64,000 bases of DNA from Euwallacea fornicatus (GCF_040115645.1 NW_027096077.1:1-64000), one strand, 5' to 3'. Counted from the stretch's first letter, positions 22,329 through 34,158 are shown. Numbers and translations are program-made. The notes: a model not told the origin generated them from the letters alone.

Positions 22329-24315
22329 CAGGGTGCGCCAACTAAAACGAAACAGAGCTGTTTTCTCGGTTAATAAAAAAGTTATGCAAAAATGCTCGGA
22401 CACGTCAACTTTAGTGTGGAGGGGGAAGATCTTTTATTAGATATTTACGGTGGTTGCCTTCATCCCCTGGGCAGGGGATGAACCACCTCTGAAATTTTAA
22501 ATGGGAAGGGGGGTCGAGTTATACATCAAATTAAAGGTTTTTTGACGGGCTTTATGGTGATATCAAAATTTCTTACTTTCGAACAACCACTGATGAGTAA
22601 AACGATTATTTCTTTATGAACCACACTTAAAGCTAAAATCATGGATTTTGTTAGGTAATAATAATGGGTTTTATGAATTAAAAAAAAATTAAATATAATC
22701 AAATTAACATTTTTTCTTTTTCTCTATTAAAGTTAGATGCCATTTAGTCATTTTTGATAAATAATTCAAAATGAACAAAGTTTAATGTTTTTTGCTATAC
22801 TAAAAATAAAATCCTTATCAACAAGTTTTTGCCTGGAAGTATCGAAAACATCGAAAATTAAACCCATTTGGTTTGTGACTCTCAGGTGACCTGGTAATTC
22901 ATCGTCTGTGTTAATCGTTAAAAATGGTTTATTCAACTGCAGAGAGAGTTGAGATTATTGAATTATTTTTTGTAAATGGAAAATGTGCGAACCAAGCAGT
23001 TAATGTTTTCAACCAACGTTATGGGGACAAGCATGTAAGCCGAAAGTATGTGTTGAATTTAGTAGCGAAGTTTAGAGAAACTGGTTCAATTCTTAACGTA
23101 AAAACGAATTGTAGACACCCGGTCAGAAATGAGGCGGTGGAGGTAGGAGTTTTAGGACATATGGTTTTAGAACCAATAACCAGTACAAGACAGTTGGCGA
23201 CTTCCACTGGAATAAGCGCAACCAGCATTTGTAGAATTTTAAAATCACACAAATTTCACCCTTACAAAATTAAACTTGTCCAAGAATTAAACGAAGACGA
23301 TTTTGACCGCCGACTACATTTTTGCGAACTCATAAGCCAACGAGCCACTGAAAATCATAATTTTATTTTCAATATTTGCTTTTCGGATGAAGCAAGTTTT
23401 TCTTTAAATGGCATTGTTAATCGTCATAATTGTAGATATTGGTCAGATATTAACCCACATATCTTCCACGAAGCGCATACACAACATCCTCAAAAACTAA
23501 ACGTTTGGGCGGGTATTTTTGGGGATCACATTATCGGACCATATTTTATTCCCGGAAATCTGACTGACGAGACTTATCTTCAGTTGCTGGAAGACTTCGC
23601 TTATCCCCAATTAGTAGATCTTGTGGAAAATAATCCGGATTATTCAGAAAATTTATTGACATTCCAACAAGATGGTGCACCACCGCACTATGCTTTAGCC
23701 GTTCGGCAATTTCTAAATGAAAATTTTCCTAGTCATTGGATTGGTAGAAGGGATCCAATTGAATGGCCTGCAAGGTCTCCAGATTTGACTCCATTAGATT
23801 TCTTCTTTTGGGGTCATCTCAAGTCGAAAGTGTACTCCACTCCTCCAGGGACTTTGGAAATTTTGCGAGAACGTATTGTTAATGAATGCCGCTAAATAAC
23901 CCCCGAAATACTCCAGAAGGTACGACAGAGATTCGAAGAAAATTTATTTCACTGTCAGGAAGTTAACGGACAGCATTTTAAACAATTGATTTAAGTGATT
24001 TTATGCGTTATGTATTTGTAGTATTCATAAAGAAATAATCGTTTTACTCATCAGTGGTTGTTCGAAAGTAAGAAATTTTGATATCACCATAAAGCCCGTC
24101 AAAAAACCTTTAATTTGATGTATAACTCGACCCCCCTTCCCATTTAAAATTTCAGAGGTGGTTCATCCCCTGCCCAGGGGGTGAAGGCAACCACCGTAAA
24201 TATCTAATAAAAGATCTTCCCCCTCCACACTAAAGTTGACGTGTCCGAGCATTTTTGCATAACTTTTTTATTAACCGAGAAAACAGCTCTGTTTCGTTTT
24301 AGTTGGCGCACCCTG
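22329..24315 (+). mobile_element. DD41D transposon, right-arm copy
   Basis: Mirror of 3742-5728, with about 292-bp TIRs at 22329-22620 and 24024-24315 and TA flanks. One TIR reads CATCCCCTGGGCAGGGG and the other carries the CACCCCC variant. That same difference is kept in the left arm. Confidence 0.93.
22924..23895 (+). CDS. DD41D mariner-like transposase (right arm)
   Basis: Identical mirror of the 4162-5133 gene: 323 codons from ATG, two N-terminal helix-turn-helix regions and the catalytic acids in FSDEAS, QDGAPP and TPLDFFF. The TAA at 23893-23895 follows NECR. The same frame then stays open to about 23994, so the natural product was probably about 357 residues. The start is supported because the ATG follows directly on non-coding leader inside the element and opens onto the DNA-binding domain. 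Confidence 0.88.
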   Translation: MVYSTAERVEIIELFFVNGKCANQAVNVFNQRYGDKHVSRKYVLNLVAKFRETGSILNVKTNCRHPVRNEAVEVGVLGHMVLEPITSTRQLATSTGISATSICRILKSHKFHPYKIKLVQELNEDDFDRRLHFCELISQRATENHNFIFNICFSDEASFSLNGIVNRHNCRYWSDINPHIFHEAHTQHPQKLNVWAGIFGDHIIGPYFIPGNLTDETYLQLLEDFAYPQLVDLVENNPDYSENLLTFQQDGAPPHYALAVRQFLNENFPSHWIGRRDPIEWPARSPDLTPLDFFFWGHLKSKVYSTPPGTLEILRERIVNECR

Positions 24316-24495
24316 TATAAAAAATATGCTTGTTATGCATAAGGGTTCTAAAATCTACGATTTCCTATGTAACGTCGCAGTAAAGAGTAATATTTCCTCT
24401 AATTGCAAGTTCTAGACAATAGTAAACACTACGCAGTCAAACCCTTTCTCATCTTTCGTAAATATGGCAATAGTTACCATATAACTCCTCCATCT

Positions 24496-26077
24496 TTAAG
24501 AGGCAAACTTAATGGAATGGGTTTGACTGTTAACATCTTTTAATTTTAATTCACTATTTTCCTCTTTTTTAACTTTTCTTTTTCTTTTTGAAAGTCCTCT
24601 GCATCTTATTAATAAAATACTAATTATTATGATTATTATAAATATCCACAAGGTTGCATTTGACCAAAGTAATGTTTCATACTGGCTATTTTCCAATGCT
24701 GGTGGTAGGTACTCGATAATGTTCTTCAAGTAATTGTATTCTTGTAGACCCAATCAAGTTGATTGTTAGAGATGATCACATATTTTGGATGTAGTCCATT
24801 TGAACTTTCGGTAGAATAAATGCAATTTCTCTACTTAATTGAAATTTGTTAACAAGTATCTTTTCTTCTATGATAAGTTCACAATCAATTGAAAATTCAA
24901 TCAAAGTAGGCGCGCTAGTTTTCGTATAATGGTCTGATGGGCACCTTGACAACATTTGTATAGTTTCTGAAGGAATCACTAATAGTTTATTGTTTGTAAC
25001 TTGTTCTGTTAGCGTTTTCTGTGATGATAGAAATGTCTTTTGGCACCTTTCTAGTGGACAGTTTGTAAATAGATTAACGACACATTCATCGACAGGTTCT
25101 TCATTTTCTTTGCAGAAGAAGATTTCTCCAATTTCTGGACAGATATGTTTTTCGAATTGTAACTTTCCATTGTTTTGTACCACAAAGGGAAATTTTAAGA
25201 GAAGTATGGATTTACTTTGGATAACTGAATGTATGCGATAAAAGTTACAATTTTCGGTTTTTAGGATTGGGATATGTATTGCAAAAATTATTTTACTTTT
25301 AACAAAAAAGACTTGGGTTCCTAATAATTGATAATATTCTACAGGGTTATTTAATTTAGGTATTTTATCATTTTCGTAAATTTTATAGAGTTCTAAAAGC
25401 AATTCATTAATTTGAGAGATAGATATTATAGTGTTATGGATTGAATTTAAATTTGCAAAAATAATAGCATCTTTTAAGTTATCTAAAAATGTAATTAAAC
25501 TTTGACAATCCAGATTAATTTGAGTTAAAATGTTTTGAATACTTAAATATTGGTCTTGATTTCGAATTAATTTATTTACAGTACCTTGGATCAATTCTAT
25601 ACTCTTTTTTAGTTTTTCTTGATTTTTTGAAATTATTATCATTGTGTTATTCAAAAGATTTATAATATTCCTGGATAGTGTCATTTGTCCATTTATATGT
25701 TTTACTAAGTTTATTTGATTTGTTTGCAATTTTTTAATAGTTTTATAATAATATTTGCCATCTTCATAGTCTAAATTTTCAAATATCCTTTTTTTACAAT
25801 GATCGATTACGTTTACTAAATCTCTTCTCTTGTCCAAAGATTGGAATTAGGATAAATATCTACTAATTTTTGTTCAGTTGTATTTATGAGAAATTCTGTT
25901 CTAGAAAGTAAATTTTCTATAAATCAATGATTAAATATTAGATTTGTTGCGTTCTCTTTAACGATATCGTTTCTAATTGAAGCATATGATTCCTTTATAT
26001 TAGTTAATTGGTTAATTAATGATTCCACATCTACATAATATAAAACCGTATGTTTCGTATAAATTATCCGCGCTGAT
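24496..26077 (-). pseudogene. env: Errantivirus env, broken (right arm)
   Basis: Mirror of 1980-3561. Main open piece 25837-24776 (353 codons) begins at the basic cleavage-site region and runs through the helical and cysteine-rich ectodomain. The hydrophobic anchor and basic tail lie in a different frame at 24753-24496, ending ten bases before the LTR. The N-terminal subunit is fragmentary. Such env genes are related to baculovirus F proteins; here that is judged from gene order and sequence pattern. It is not expected to give a functional protein. Confidence 0.8.
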
Positions 26078-26086
26078 CCTAATCTA

Positions 26087-29000
26087 ATTAGTAGTAAGGG
26101 ATTTTTGATGGAAATAAATTTGGTTTCTTCATTGAAGGCTGATCATCGGCACTATTGTCACGATTTTTGGGTTCATCCTGAAAAATTTCAATTGTTTTAC
26201 TTGTAGGTCTTTTAATTGAATTTTTATGATATTCTGCATTGGTTGTTTTTACTTTTATCATTGATCGATCTTTTAAGTTATAATTTTTAAATTTTGGTAA
26301 GGTTTTGTTACGATTTTTTATTTTTACATAGATTGGTTTGTTTAACGGTTAAGATACGGGATCTTCACGTTTTTCATTCCTTTTTAAAATTATTTGTTCT
26401 TTTAAAAGTTGATTCTTTTGGGCTATTTTTTGTTACAGTTCTTGACAATTTTCTTTATGTTCCTGAACATAGTTCGATACAATTCCGCGATCATTCATAC
26501 CGAGTGGGTCTAAATTGTTTATGCGTCCCTTATTAACTTCAAAAGGTGTGAATTTGGTAATGCTATGAATTGAGTTATTATATCCCAATACAGCTCTTTT
26601 CATAATTTTTTCTGAATTCCAATGTTTATTGGTTTCTTTCAGCCATCGGTAATGTTCGATTATTGTCAAATGAAACCTTTTAACGGGAGAGTTAGAGTTA
26701 CTATTCTTAGAGGTGGTGTAATGCAGTTTATTTTATAAATTTTGCAAAAAATTTCTAAATCGATTTTTTTAAATTCTGACCCTTAATCACTAGTAATTTT
26801 TAAAGGAAGTTCATGATGAGTGATGAAACTTATCAAATTTTCGACAATAGACACACCTATTAAACTATTTAACAAATAAGCTTGACCATACCTAGAAAAT
26901 GCATCAACTATTGTTAAAAAATATTTGTTTTCTATTCTGTATGTATGTAATGTAAAAGATTTGGTAGTTGTTGATGTTAAATTGAATTTAATAATTGGAG
27001 AATTTCAGTCATATTTGTTTCTTTGACATATTTTGCATTCATTAACATATTTTTCAATATACACATCCATATTTGGCCAATAATATTTCTTTGTTAAAGC
27101 AATCTTCATTTCTGTTATTTCCCTATGGCGAGTTTTTGTATTGTGATGCAAATCTAATTTTTTAATTTGATCTTCGTCAGTTAAAATATCTTCTCGCATC
27201 TTTGGAGATTGTACGAATCTAAATGAAGAGTTTATAAAAATATTTTGCATTGTTACCGTAAAAATTATTCCCAATCGCGAGTCTCGGAACAAATATGCGT
27301 AAAGACGTTTAGGATTAACATATTCTTTTATAAATTGAATAATTCCATTAACTAGATCATTTTTTGGAAGTATAACATAAAATTTTGTATTTTCGAAAAT
27401 CTTTTTCTTTTTACATTCTACCTTTTGAATATCGCCTCTTATTACAAGGACTTGATTTTTATACCCGTTAAATATTCTTTCCGTAATTGGTAAATTAAAA
27501 ATTGGATTTTCTAATGAGGTTTACACTGTTTCTAAATCATCGTCAGAATTCTCGATGATTTCTTGTGGAAATTTCTTTAAATTCAATATTTCGTTGTTTC
27601 CGTATTTATTATTAGGTGATTTGTTTTGCACATCAGATATAACATTAATTTTTGGTGGTTCTATATTTCCTAATATTTCCTTAACCGTTTGTTCGTTTAA
27701 TTGTGGATACTTTTCTCTATTTTTACAAAATTCTAAAATTGCCTCATCACAATCACCTGGATTATTCGTTATTGAAAGTGTTTCTAAAGCATTTAGATCT
27801 TTACTTGGGTTTCTAGGTAATGCATCTGCAGCAGTATTAAATTTTCATTTCTTATATTTAATTGTGTAATCGAACTTTTCTAATTTAAGTCTTCACCTTA
27901 TTAACCGATTTTTTGGTTCCTTTAGGAAATAAACCTATTGAAGTGGTTTGTGATCTGTTAAAATTGTGAATTTTGTTCCAAACGAATATAGGCGAAAGTA
28001 TTTACATCCCCGTGTTACTGCAAGTAACTATTTTTCTATCGTAGAATAATTTATCTCGGCTGAGTTTAAGGTTCTAGAAGTATAACCAATCGGATGTCCA
28101 TTTTGGTACAAAATAGAGCTTATAGCGAAGTTTAATGCAACCGTATTGAGTTCAAATGGTTTGGAAAAGTTCGGATGCGCTAATACTGGTTCAGAGGTTA
28201 AGACGTTTTTACAAATTTGAAAACAATCGAGAAATTCCTTATAGTACTAATTTTTTTAATTTTTCTTTAGGTATTGTGTCATTGATTTTGTAATTTTGGC
28301 TAAATCTTTAATAAATTTTCGATAATAGCCTACTAATCCGAAAAATGACTTTATTTCTTGAACTGTTTTTGGTAGAGGGAATTTTTGAATTGTTTCAATT
28401 TTCTTCGGATTTGGCTTTATTTCTAATGGTGTTCTTACGTGTCCCAAGAATTCTACGTCTTTACGAAGGAATAATTTTTTTTTTCTTATTGTACCTTAAA
28501 ACATGCTTGGCGTAATTTTGAAAATACTAATTTTAAATTTTGAATATGTTCTTGCAATCCAGTAGTGAAAATAATATCATCCATATAAACCATACACACT
28601 TTATCTTGTAATTCTTTTAAAACTTCATCCGTAACTCTTTGAAATGTACTAGGTGCATTTTTAAGTCAGAAAGACATTCTTAGATACTCATAATGACCAT
28701 TTTCTACAGTAAAAGCGGTTTTTTTCGATTGAATTTTGGGCCATCTCTATTTGATGAAACCCACTGGCAAGATCTAAAGTAGAAAAATACTGAGCACGTC
28801 CTAATTTATCTAATATGTTATTAATATTTAGAATAGGCCATCGTGAATTTACCGTTTTTTCGTTAATTTTCCGATAATCTGCTACAATCCTCCATTTTTG
28901 TTTATTTGTTGTATCTAATTTCTTTGGAACAATCCATATTGGTGAGCTCCAAGGACTAGAAGATGGTCGAATAATTCATTTTTTAGCATTTCGTTGATTT

Positions 29001-30640
29001 GATGCTGAACCTTTTGTTTGTGAATAAATGGATATCTATATGATTTAGTATGTACCGGAATTTCATCCACCGTTTTCATTTCATGTTTAGTTTTTGAGGT
29101 AAATGTTAACTTATCATCAGGTTTTAAAAACATATCGGAGTATTCTTTTGTAATGTACCCTTAGGCTACGCCTATGCAATACGCTATCTTAGTAGATTGC
29201 CCTGGGATGACCATATGTTGGGAACCCATTATTTTCCTATTAGGGTTCCCTTACATAAAGAACCTTTCACTCCTTTACCCTTATCAAGACAAAAGTCTAA
29301 ATACGTATTCATTGGCTAAAAAAAATCAGTACAGCTGCAATTCTCCTTAAATTCTCATTTTGCTATTCTTTTAAAACGTCACGGTTTAAAGACTTAGAAA
29401 GTTACCAACTATGGATTATCCTGTGAATTGCCAAAACCCGGGGTACGTCTATGAATACCGACCCCCACATACTGGTACTGAAGATACTCTGAAGGTAAAA
29501 AGAAAGAGTTAGACACAGAGAGACATAGAGGAGATATATAGTGTCAATGCAGGATTAAAATAATCTCTCAGTATCCTCTTTCGAATAGCTACTTTGATGT
29601 TAAAAATCATTCATTATTTAAATTTGTGAACGATTAAGGTGTGCGTATCACAACCAGTACAATAAAGATCTACCAAAAGTGCTTCCGAGTTTTGTTTCGC
29701 GAAGTTCCATTACACTTTACATAGTTTCATGATTGCACTTTTCTCTTCTGAGCCTATATGATCTATTCTGATTAAATTTTGTATATCATTTCCGTCCTCA
29801 TAATTAACATTATACAAAGATAATATATTATTTTTCATATTATCTAAAGTGCAAATATAAGTTTTCCCATTGAACAGTCGGACTGGAAGGCGTTCTTTCA
29901 TTGTAATATCAACAGTTTCATTTGTATGGTTTTGAATTTCTCTAAGTGCGTATCCGTTCTTGGAAGTACTTAGACCTTGCAAGATCATCATTCCATCTAG
30001 GTCAACTCGATCTATTATGATATCGTTTTCAAATATTTTTATTGGAAGTTTCTTAACAATTTTTTCATGTGGATTTATTGAGAAATGATAACATTCATCC
30101 AATTTTTCTTGAATTTTAAAAGGAATTTTAATTTTGGAATTCACTAAAATTTTATTTATTAAATCTATATTCAAATCCAAATTCAATAAATCTGTCAAAC
30201 CTAAGATTCCATCGAAATAATTGTGAAAATCAAATAATATAAATTCTATACCGTGGTTAATGTTAAATTATTTTAAAATTGGGATGATTGCACAAAAATT
30301 GGTAGTTTGACTGCCTAAGACTGTTTTAACAATATTTTTTGATTCATAAATATTATTTGGAAAATATTTTTTGACAAAAGTTGGTTTGATTACTGAACGA
30401 CTACTACCGGTATCTATTAAAAGTTTTATATTTAATGCTTTAATTTCGATATATGACAGAGCGCCTTTAAGTGAAATATTTGTTTCTACTATCTGAGTTT
30501 CTTTGATTCAAAAAATGTTACGAAAATTTCCATTTCTTTTCCCTTCAGATTCATTTGAAGCAATTTCGGTTTCTTCCACACTTTCAGGAAAGTACTCGGT
30601 TTCTTGATTGTAACTATCCCATTTAGTTTCTGGTTCCAAT
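26087..30640 (-). pseudogene. pol: Errantivirus pol, broken by stops, frameshifts and a solo LTR
   Basis: Domains in order on the minus strand. The retropepsin has LLIDTGSSRS near 30401-30424. The pre-RT linker is open from 30198 to 29719 and ends GSEEKSAIMKLCK. A 566-bp solo LTR is inserted at 29149-29714. Reverse transcriptase covers about 29133-28250, with VYMDD at 28576-28590 and the downstream KPNPKKIETIQKFPLP and FFGLVGYYRKFI regions. RNase H is at about 28210-27900 (NGHPIGYTSR). Integrase has its HHCC domain at 27292-27005 and a decayed core to about 26430. Stops and frameshifts lie in RT, RNase H and integrase. This is the complete domain set of Ty3/Gypsy elements; integrase after RNase H excludes Copia. 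Confidence 0.9.
29149..29714. mobile_element. Solo LTR of another retrotransposon inside pol
   Basis: 566 bp beginning TGTAATG and ending CATTACA (7-bp inverted tips, TG..CA). It is flanked by CTTT at 29145-29148 and 29715-29718, a 4-bp target duplication. It splits the errantivirus pol between the pre-RT linker and RT. It contains no coding sequence. A solo LTR left by LTR-LTR recombination fits best; the family is unknown. Internally it holds a GGGTACGTCTATG block resembling GGGTACGCCCATG at 33902. Confidence 0.8.
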
Positions 30641-31495
30641 TAGTCTTGAGCAAATAATTGTGCACTAATTATGTCATTAGCATTGTTTCTCTGAAAATTA
30701 TTGTAATTCCTATAATTTCCTGTATTATTTCCAAAATTTGAATAGTTAGTTCGAATTGTAGGGCTTTTTGAAGTAGTTGACATTGGAATCGGTTTTCGTA
30801 ATTGATCTGGTTTTATTTGACCCGGTCTAAATACATTCATAGGTCTTTGATTTTGGTAAAACGTATTTGATTGTTGTGGGTTAAAATCTGAATTAAATCC
30901 TTGTGGTGGCAAGTTAATATTATAATTAGTTTGGTAATTTTCGAATCGTCGCATTTGACTATTAAAATCTCGATTAGGTCTTTGTTGATAAAAATTTGAT
31001 TTCATTGGTCTATCGCCTCATTTACCAAATAAAGATTGGAAATTATTAAATTCATTTGCGTAAGCCATCTCATCTTCTAAACTCTCAGGTCGTTTTAACT
31101 GCATATTATTTTTCAAAATTCCTGTACATCCGGCGATAAAGGTATTCAATGCAGTTTTCTCATGGTGTCTAATATCCCATTGTTTTTGTACTGCACAAAG
31201 TATATTATCATTTCCAATACGTTGGATAATATTACTTAAAATTAATTGTACTCTTCTTGAGTCTTTCAGCTCTACCTACTAACAAATTTTGGATTGATTC
31301 GAAAATATGTGTGTTTAGCTTTTCGTCTTTTAATGAGAAATAACTAGAAATTACACTCTCACAACGACCTATAAACCTATTAAGTGTTTTGCTATCATAA
31401 TAGGGTTTAGTCGAATTTAATCTGGATTGAAACAAATCCCAATTTAATTTAGGCGGTACTACACATGCACCTGTTGAACCGCTACTAGAAGTCAT
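30640..31495 (-). pseudogene. gag: Errantivirus gag, broken
   Basis: Two open pieces in different frames. 31495-31232 (MTSSSGSTGACVVPP, then a capsid-like helical region) is the N-terminal part. 31005-30640 is a Gln/Asn/Arg-rich, low-complexity C-terminal part with repeated FNxQ/YxNQ patterns, as found in errantivirus Gag in place of a CCHC zinc knuckle. The region between is readable in another frame with a stop near 31018. It lies between the primer-binding site/leader and protease. I recognise it by position and composition rather than by a diagnostic motif. Confidence 0.7.
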
Positions 31496-31821
31496 TTTTA
31501 GGCTTTCACTAGTAGATGTATTATTTCCTTTAATTTAAACGCTAATCAGTCGATATGATAATTAATCGATCGATTCGTCAACTTCACTATCGGACATTAA
31601 CGATTGTTTTTCAAATTATTACTATTTAATAAAATTCGCAATTCTTAATTATCCCTATCCAAATCCTTTAACAGAGGATAATTGCTGGTTCTTGAGAACT
31701 TGATTGCCTTCTCGGGTTCCGTTGTGGTCGAGTTTGATGCTTTTTACAGATTGTGCAAATCAGGGTTGAAACCACTGGTAGTGTCTTCTTAACCGCACGA
31801 TTCGATTTTCCAACATTACTG

Positions 31822-31843
31822 CGCAATCCTACCGACTGCGCCA
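31822..31843 (-). promoter_or_regulatory. Primer-binding site, Ser-tRNA-like
   Basis: Immediately downstream of the 5' LTR the minus strand reads TGGCGCAGTCGGTAGGATTG. From memory, insect tRNA-Ser genes end ...CCTACCGGCTGCG plus CCA, whose complement differs at about one position over the first 18. Some Drosophila errantiviruses are reported to use tRNA-Ser. The primer identity is therefore probable, not proven. Confidence 0.75.
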
Positions 31844-32163
31844 GTTAAGTTTGAGGTTCGAACAAACTTATTTAAAAAAAAAATATATATATATATAAAT
31901 TTGTTATTACAATTTACACTTATTTTGAGCAACATCAACACTAGACGAAGGAAAAAATCGGAATCCCTTTTTTCTTCGTTTTAACTAATTTATATAAAAA
32001 ATATACGTATTATACATAAGGGTTCTAGAATCTATGATTTCCTATATTACGTCGCAGTAAAGAGTAGTATTTTCTCTAATTGCAAGTTCTAGACAATAGT
32101 AAACACTACGCAATTAAACCCTTTCTCATCTTTCGTCAATATGGCAATAGTTACCATGTAACT
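31843..32163 (-). repeat. Errantivirus 5' LTR, uninterrupted
   Basis: About 320 bp, reading AGTTACATGGTAACTATT at its start and ending TTAACT next to the primer-binding site. It aligns with the four pieces of the split 3' LTR and with the solo LTR at 40747-41062. It contains the (TA)n and TTATTA stretches that received the transposons in the 3' LTR; those sites are empty here. Confidence 0.9.
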
Positions 32164-32690
32164 TGGCTAGACTCCACTTAGAGTGACTGTTTATTTTTCG
32201 CTTAGTTATACCTTTGACGAAAATGATTGATATTTAATCGATACTTTACTTAAAATCAATGAAATCATTATTACTATTATAGTATAGGTATTTGAATTAG
32301 GTAGTAAAAAATACGTAATAATAACTTTCATTACCAAGTAAATCAAATTTAAATCAAATAGTATATAATAATTAATAATTTCCAATTCCAATAGAAATGG
32401 CAAGCCAGGTATCTAAACGGAAAAGTTGGGAAATCGTCAAGACAAGGCAGGTGAGTTCAGTCAAAACTTTGTAACATGAATTCAATATACAATTTATAAG
32501 GTAATTAACATTGTTCATGGATCTGTGATTGCAACCGTTATCGCAATAATCCAACTGACGATCCCTTAAAAATGCAAAATAGTAAAAGTGCAAACATGTA
32601 TCGATGTAGAATTATTTTCACGATTTAATTAGAAGTTATCTCTAAATATACCATTTAATTATAAAACTGATTACACATAAGTATCCCCTC
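32164..32690. repeat. Tandem-repeat copy 2, part beyond the errantivirus
   Basis: Aligns with 16604-17130: the shared block CTATTATAGTATAGGTATTTG, the AAAGTTGGG..TCGTCAA stretch and the ATTTAATTATAAAAC block. This proves that the errantivirus inserted into an existing tandem-repeat copy. No gene is visible. Confidence 0.75.
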
Positions 32691-33125
32691 TAGTTGGCTG
32701 CGGCTGTGTTGGGGCGTTTGTCATTCTCTCTTATTGAAAATGAATCTTTTGCACTCGCGAATTGGTCAATTTTTATTTTGAAGAGCAATTAATTCTGGAT
32801 TATTTTTTGTTTTCGATCAAAAGATAAAAGTACAAATACACATTTTTTTCATAACATCTCCTCGAGCAGAGAATATTTCTTGGACAGACACAACATTTTT
32901 GAAAAATAGATTGTTCTGGTTTGAGATACAAAACTGAGCTCTTGTACACAAATTATCATTAACATTAGGTATTTTCGAACGCCAATACAGTTCAATATGT
33001 TTTATAGATTTTGTGGCCAGTGGCTGCGCAAATGTTTAATTTTTTGTGAGGCTTTTTACACTTAGTTTCTATACCAAACTTTTTTACACAAAAGGTACTA
33101 GAAATGGTGGTCATCGGCGATGGAT
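32691..33125. other. No recognizable feature
   Basis: Unassigned sequence between the tandem repeat and a DD41D fragment. No long ORF, inverted repeat or similarity to other parts of the window was noticed. Confidence 0.4.
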
Positions 33126-33616
33126 TTGTCGAATACAAAAAAAATTATGTTGTTACATGCCAACAAGTAAAAAAAATGGGAACTCAAGTTATTTAATTGA
33201 ATTTCTCGAAAACCGTCGCTTCTAGCGTCACCAATAAGGTATAACTTTTTTAACTAGAAAAGGTAGGGGAACAAATTTTATGAGTCCAAAATGACATACA
33301 CCGTGGCACAAAAAATGTTTATATGGTTTAAATGACTCCTAATTGTCGATTGTGGCACCCTCTAGAAGATACACCGAAATCGTCGATAAATTTGAATTGA
33401 TCATCTCCAAAAACCTCTATATAAGAAATTTTGTGAAATTAGCCCGAACTGTTCCAGAGATATTAAAGAAAATTTGATTTCATATTTCAACTTTGACACC
33501 CTGTATCTCAGTTATTATCAACTTTTGGTATAACATAAATTTAGCTATGTTGCATTATTTTTATGTCATAAATCCATCGTTGCTCTGTATCCTATTACTT
33601 AAGACTCACTCTGTAT
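33126..33616. mobile_element. Single inverted-repeat arm of the hairpin DD41D element
   Basis: About 490 bp closely resembling 7044-7533, from ACAAAAAAAATTATGTTG to AAGACTCACTCTG, followed by TATATA. The transposase centre and the other arm are absent. Substitutions such as CTCTG for CCCTG show it is an older, independent copy. Confidence 0.85.
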
Positions 33617-33619
33617 ATA

Positions 33620-34157
33620 GGTGTAGGGTTGTAAATAGCTATAGATTATAGTTAATAATTTTAAGTTGTATTAATGAAGGGGCACTCATAGATATCCTCT
33701 TAAGAGTACGCCCGTGGTAGGTAGACAAGAATTCTCAACCATTTTCCTCGTCGATATTGAAATTCTTCCCAATAGACTTTGTCGACATTGGACTTCTCCA
33801 CAATAAATTTTGGTCGGACTTAGAATTGCAGTTCCAATTCCGTTTGGCGAAATTAGCGGTAAATGACCAATTTTAGATTGCCTTAGCGGCATCCTAGCCA
33901 GGGTACGCCCATGGTTTATGACCATAGGCTTTTTTATATTTAAGGGAGTTGAAAAATATGTATAGGAGCTTTTTCTTACCGTTGATCTCTAGCGACTCAG
34001 AAACTGTGCCTGCGCTTTGTCTTTCGCTATATTGTCATTTCACATTAATAAACTAATACTTACAATCTTTCTTCGTAACATGTGATTTCTTTGATAGATA
34101 TAAACACCACCTTATATCTACATCCGAATTAAAACCTGATACTGCATATGTATTTAT
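33620..34157. other. Unassigned; possible decayed solo LTR
   Basis: The stretch from about 33666 (TGTATTAATG) to 34081 (TTCGTAACA) has TG..CA ends. It also has an internal GGGTACGCCCATGG block like the solo LTR at 29149-29714. I found no target-site duplication, so the call is weak. No coding capacity was seen. Confidence 0.3.
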
Positions 34158-34158
34158 A

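Larger units (their letters stand above)
18175..24486 (-). repeat. Errantivirus 3' LTR split by three transposons (right arm)
   Basis: LTR pieces are 18175-18221, 20518-20523, 22226-22328 and 24316-24486. They match, in order, the intact 5' LTR at 31843-32163. The polypurine tract is at 24487-24497 on the minus strand. It is the mirror of 3571-9882. Confidence 0.9.
15372..28055 (-). repeat. Right arm of the giant inverted repeat
   Basis: Mirror image of the left arm about the axis at 14028.5. Unlike the left arm, its outer edge continues smoothly into the rest of an errantivirus (RNase H, RT, gag, 5' LTR up to 32163). This side therefore looks like the parental locus and the left arm like the copied side. 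The inner edge is CACTGTATATA, the tip of the second central Tc1 element plus its TA target. Confidence 0.95.
18175..32163 (-). mobile_element. Full-length errantivirus-like Ty3/Gypsy element with nested insertions
   Basis: Read on the minus strand: 5' LTR (31843-32163), primer-binding site, gag, pol (protease, RT, RNase H, integrase), env, polypurine tract, 3' LTR. Removing three DNA transposons in the 3' LTR and one solo LTR in pol leaves about 7.4 kb, a normal errantivirus length. The 5' and 3' LTRs are clearly diverged (for example AGTTACATGG against AGTTATATGG), so this is an old insertion. Every gene is disrupted. Confidence 0.92.

Noticed and set aside
33666..34081. Complete solo LTR with TG..CA ends
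   Set aside because: No target duplication and weak terminal pairing; kept only as a low-confidence possibility.
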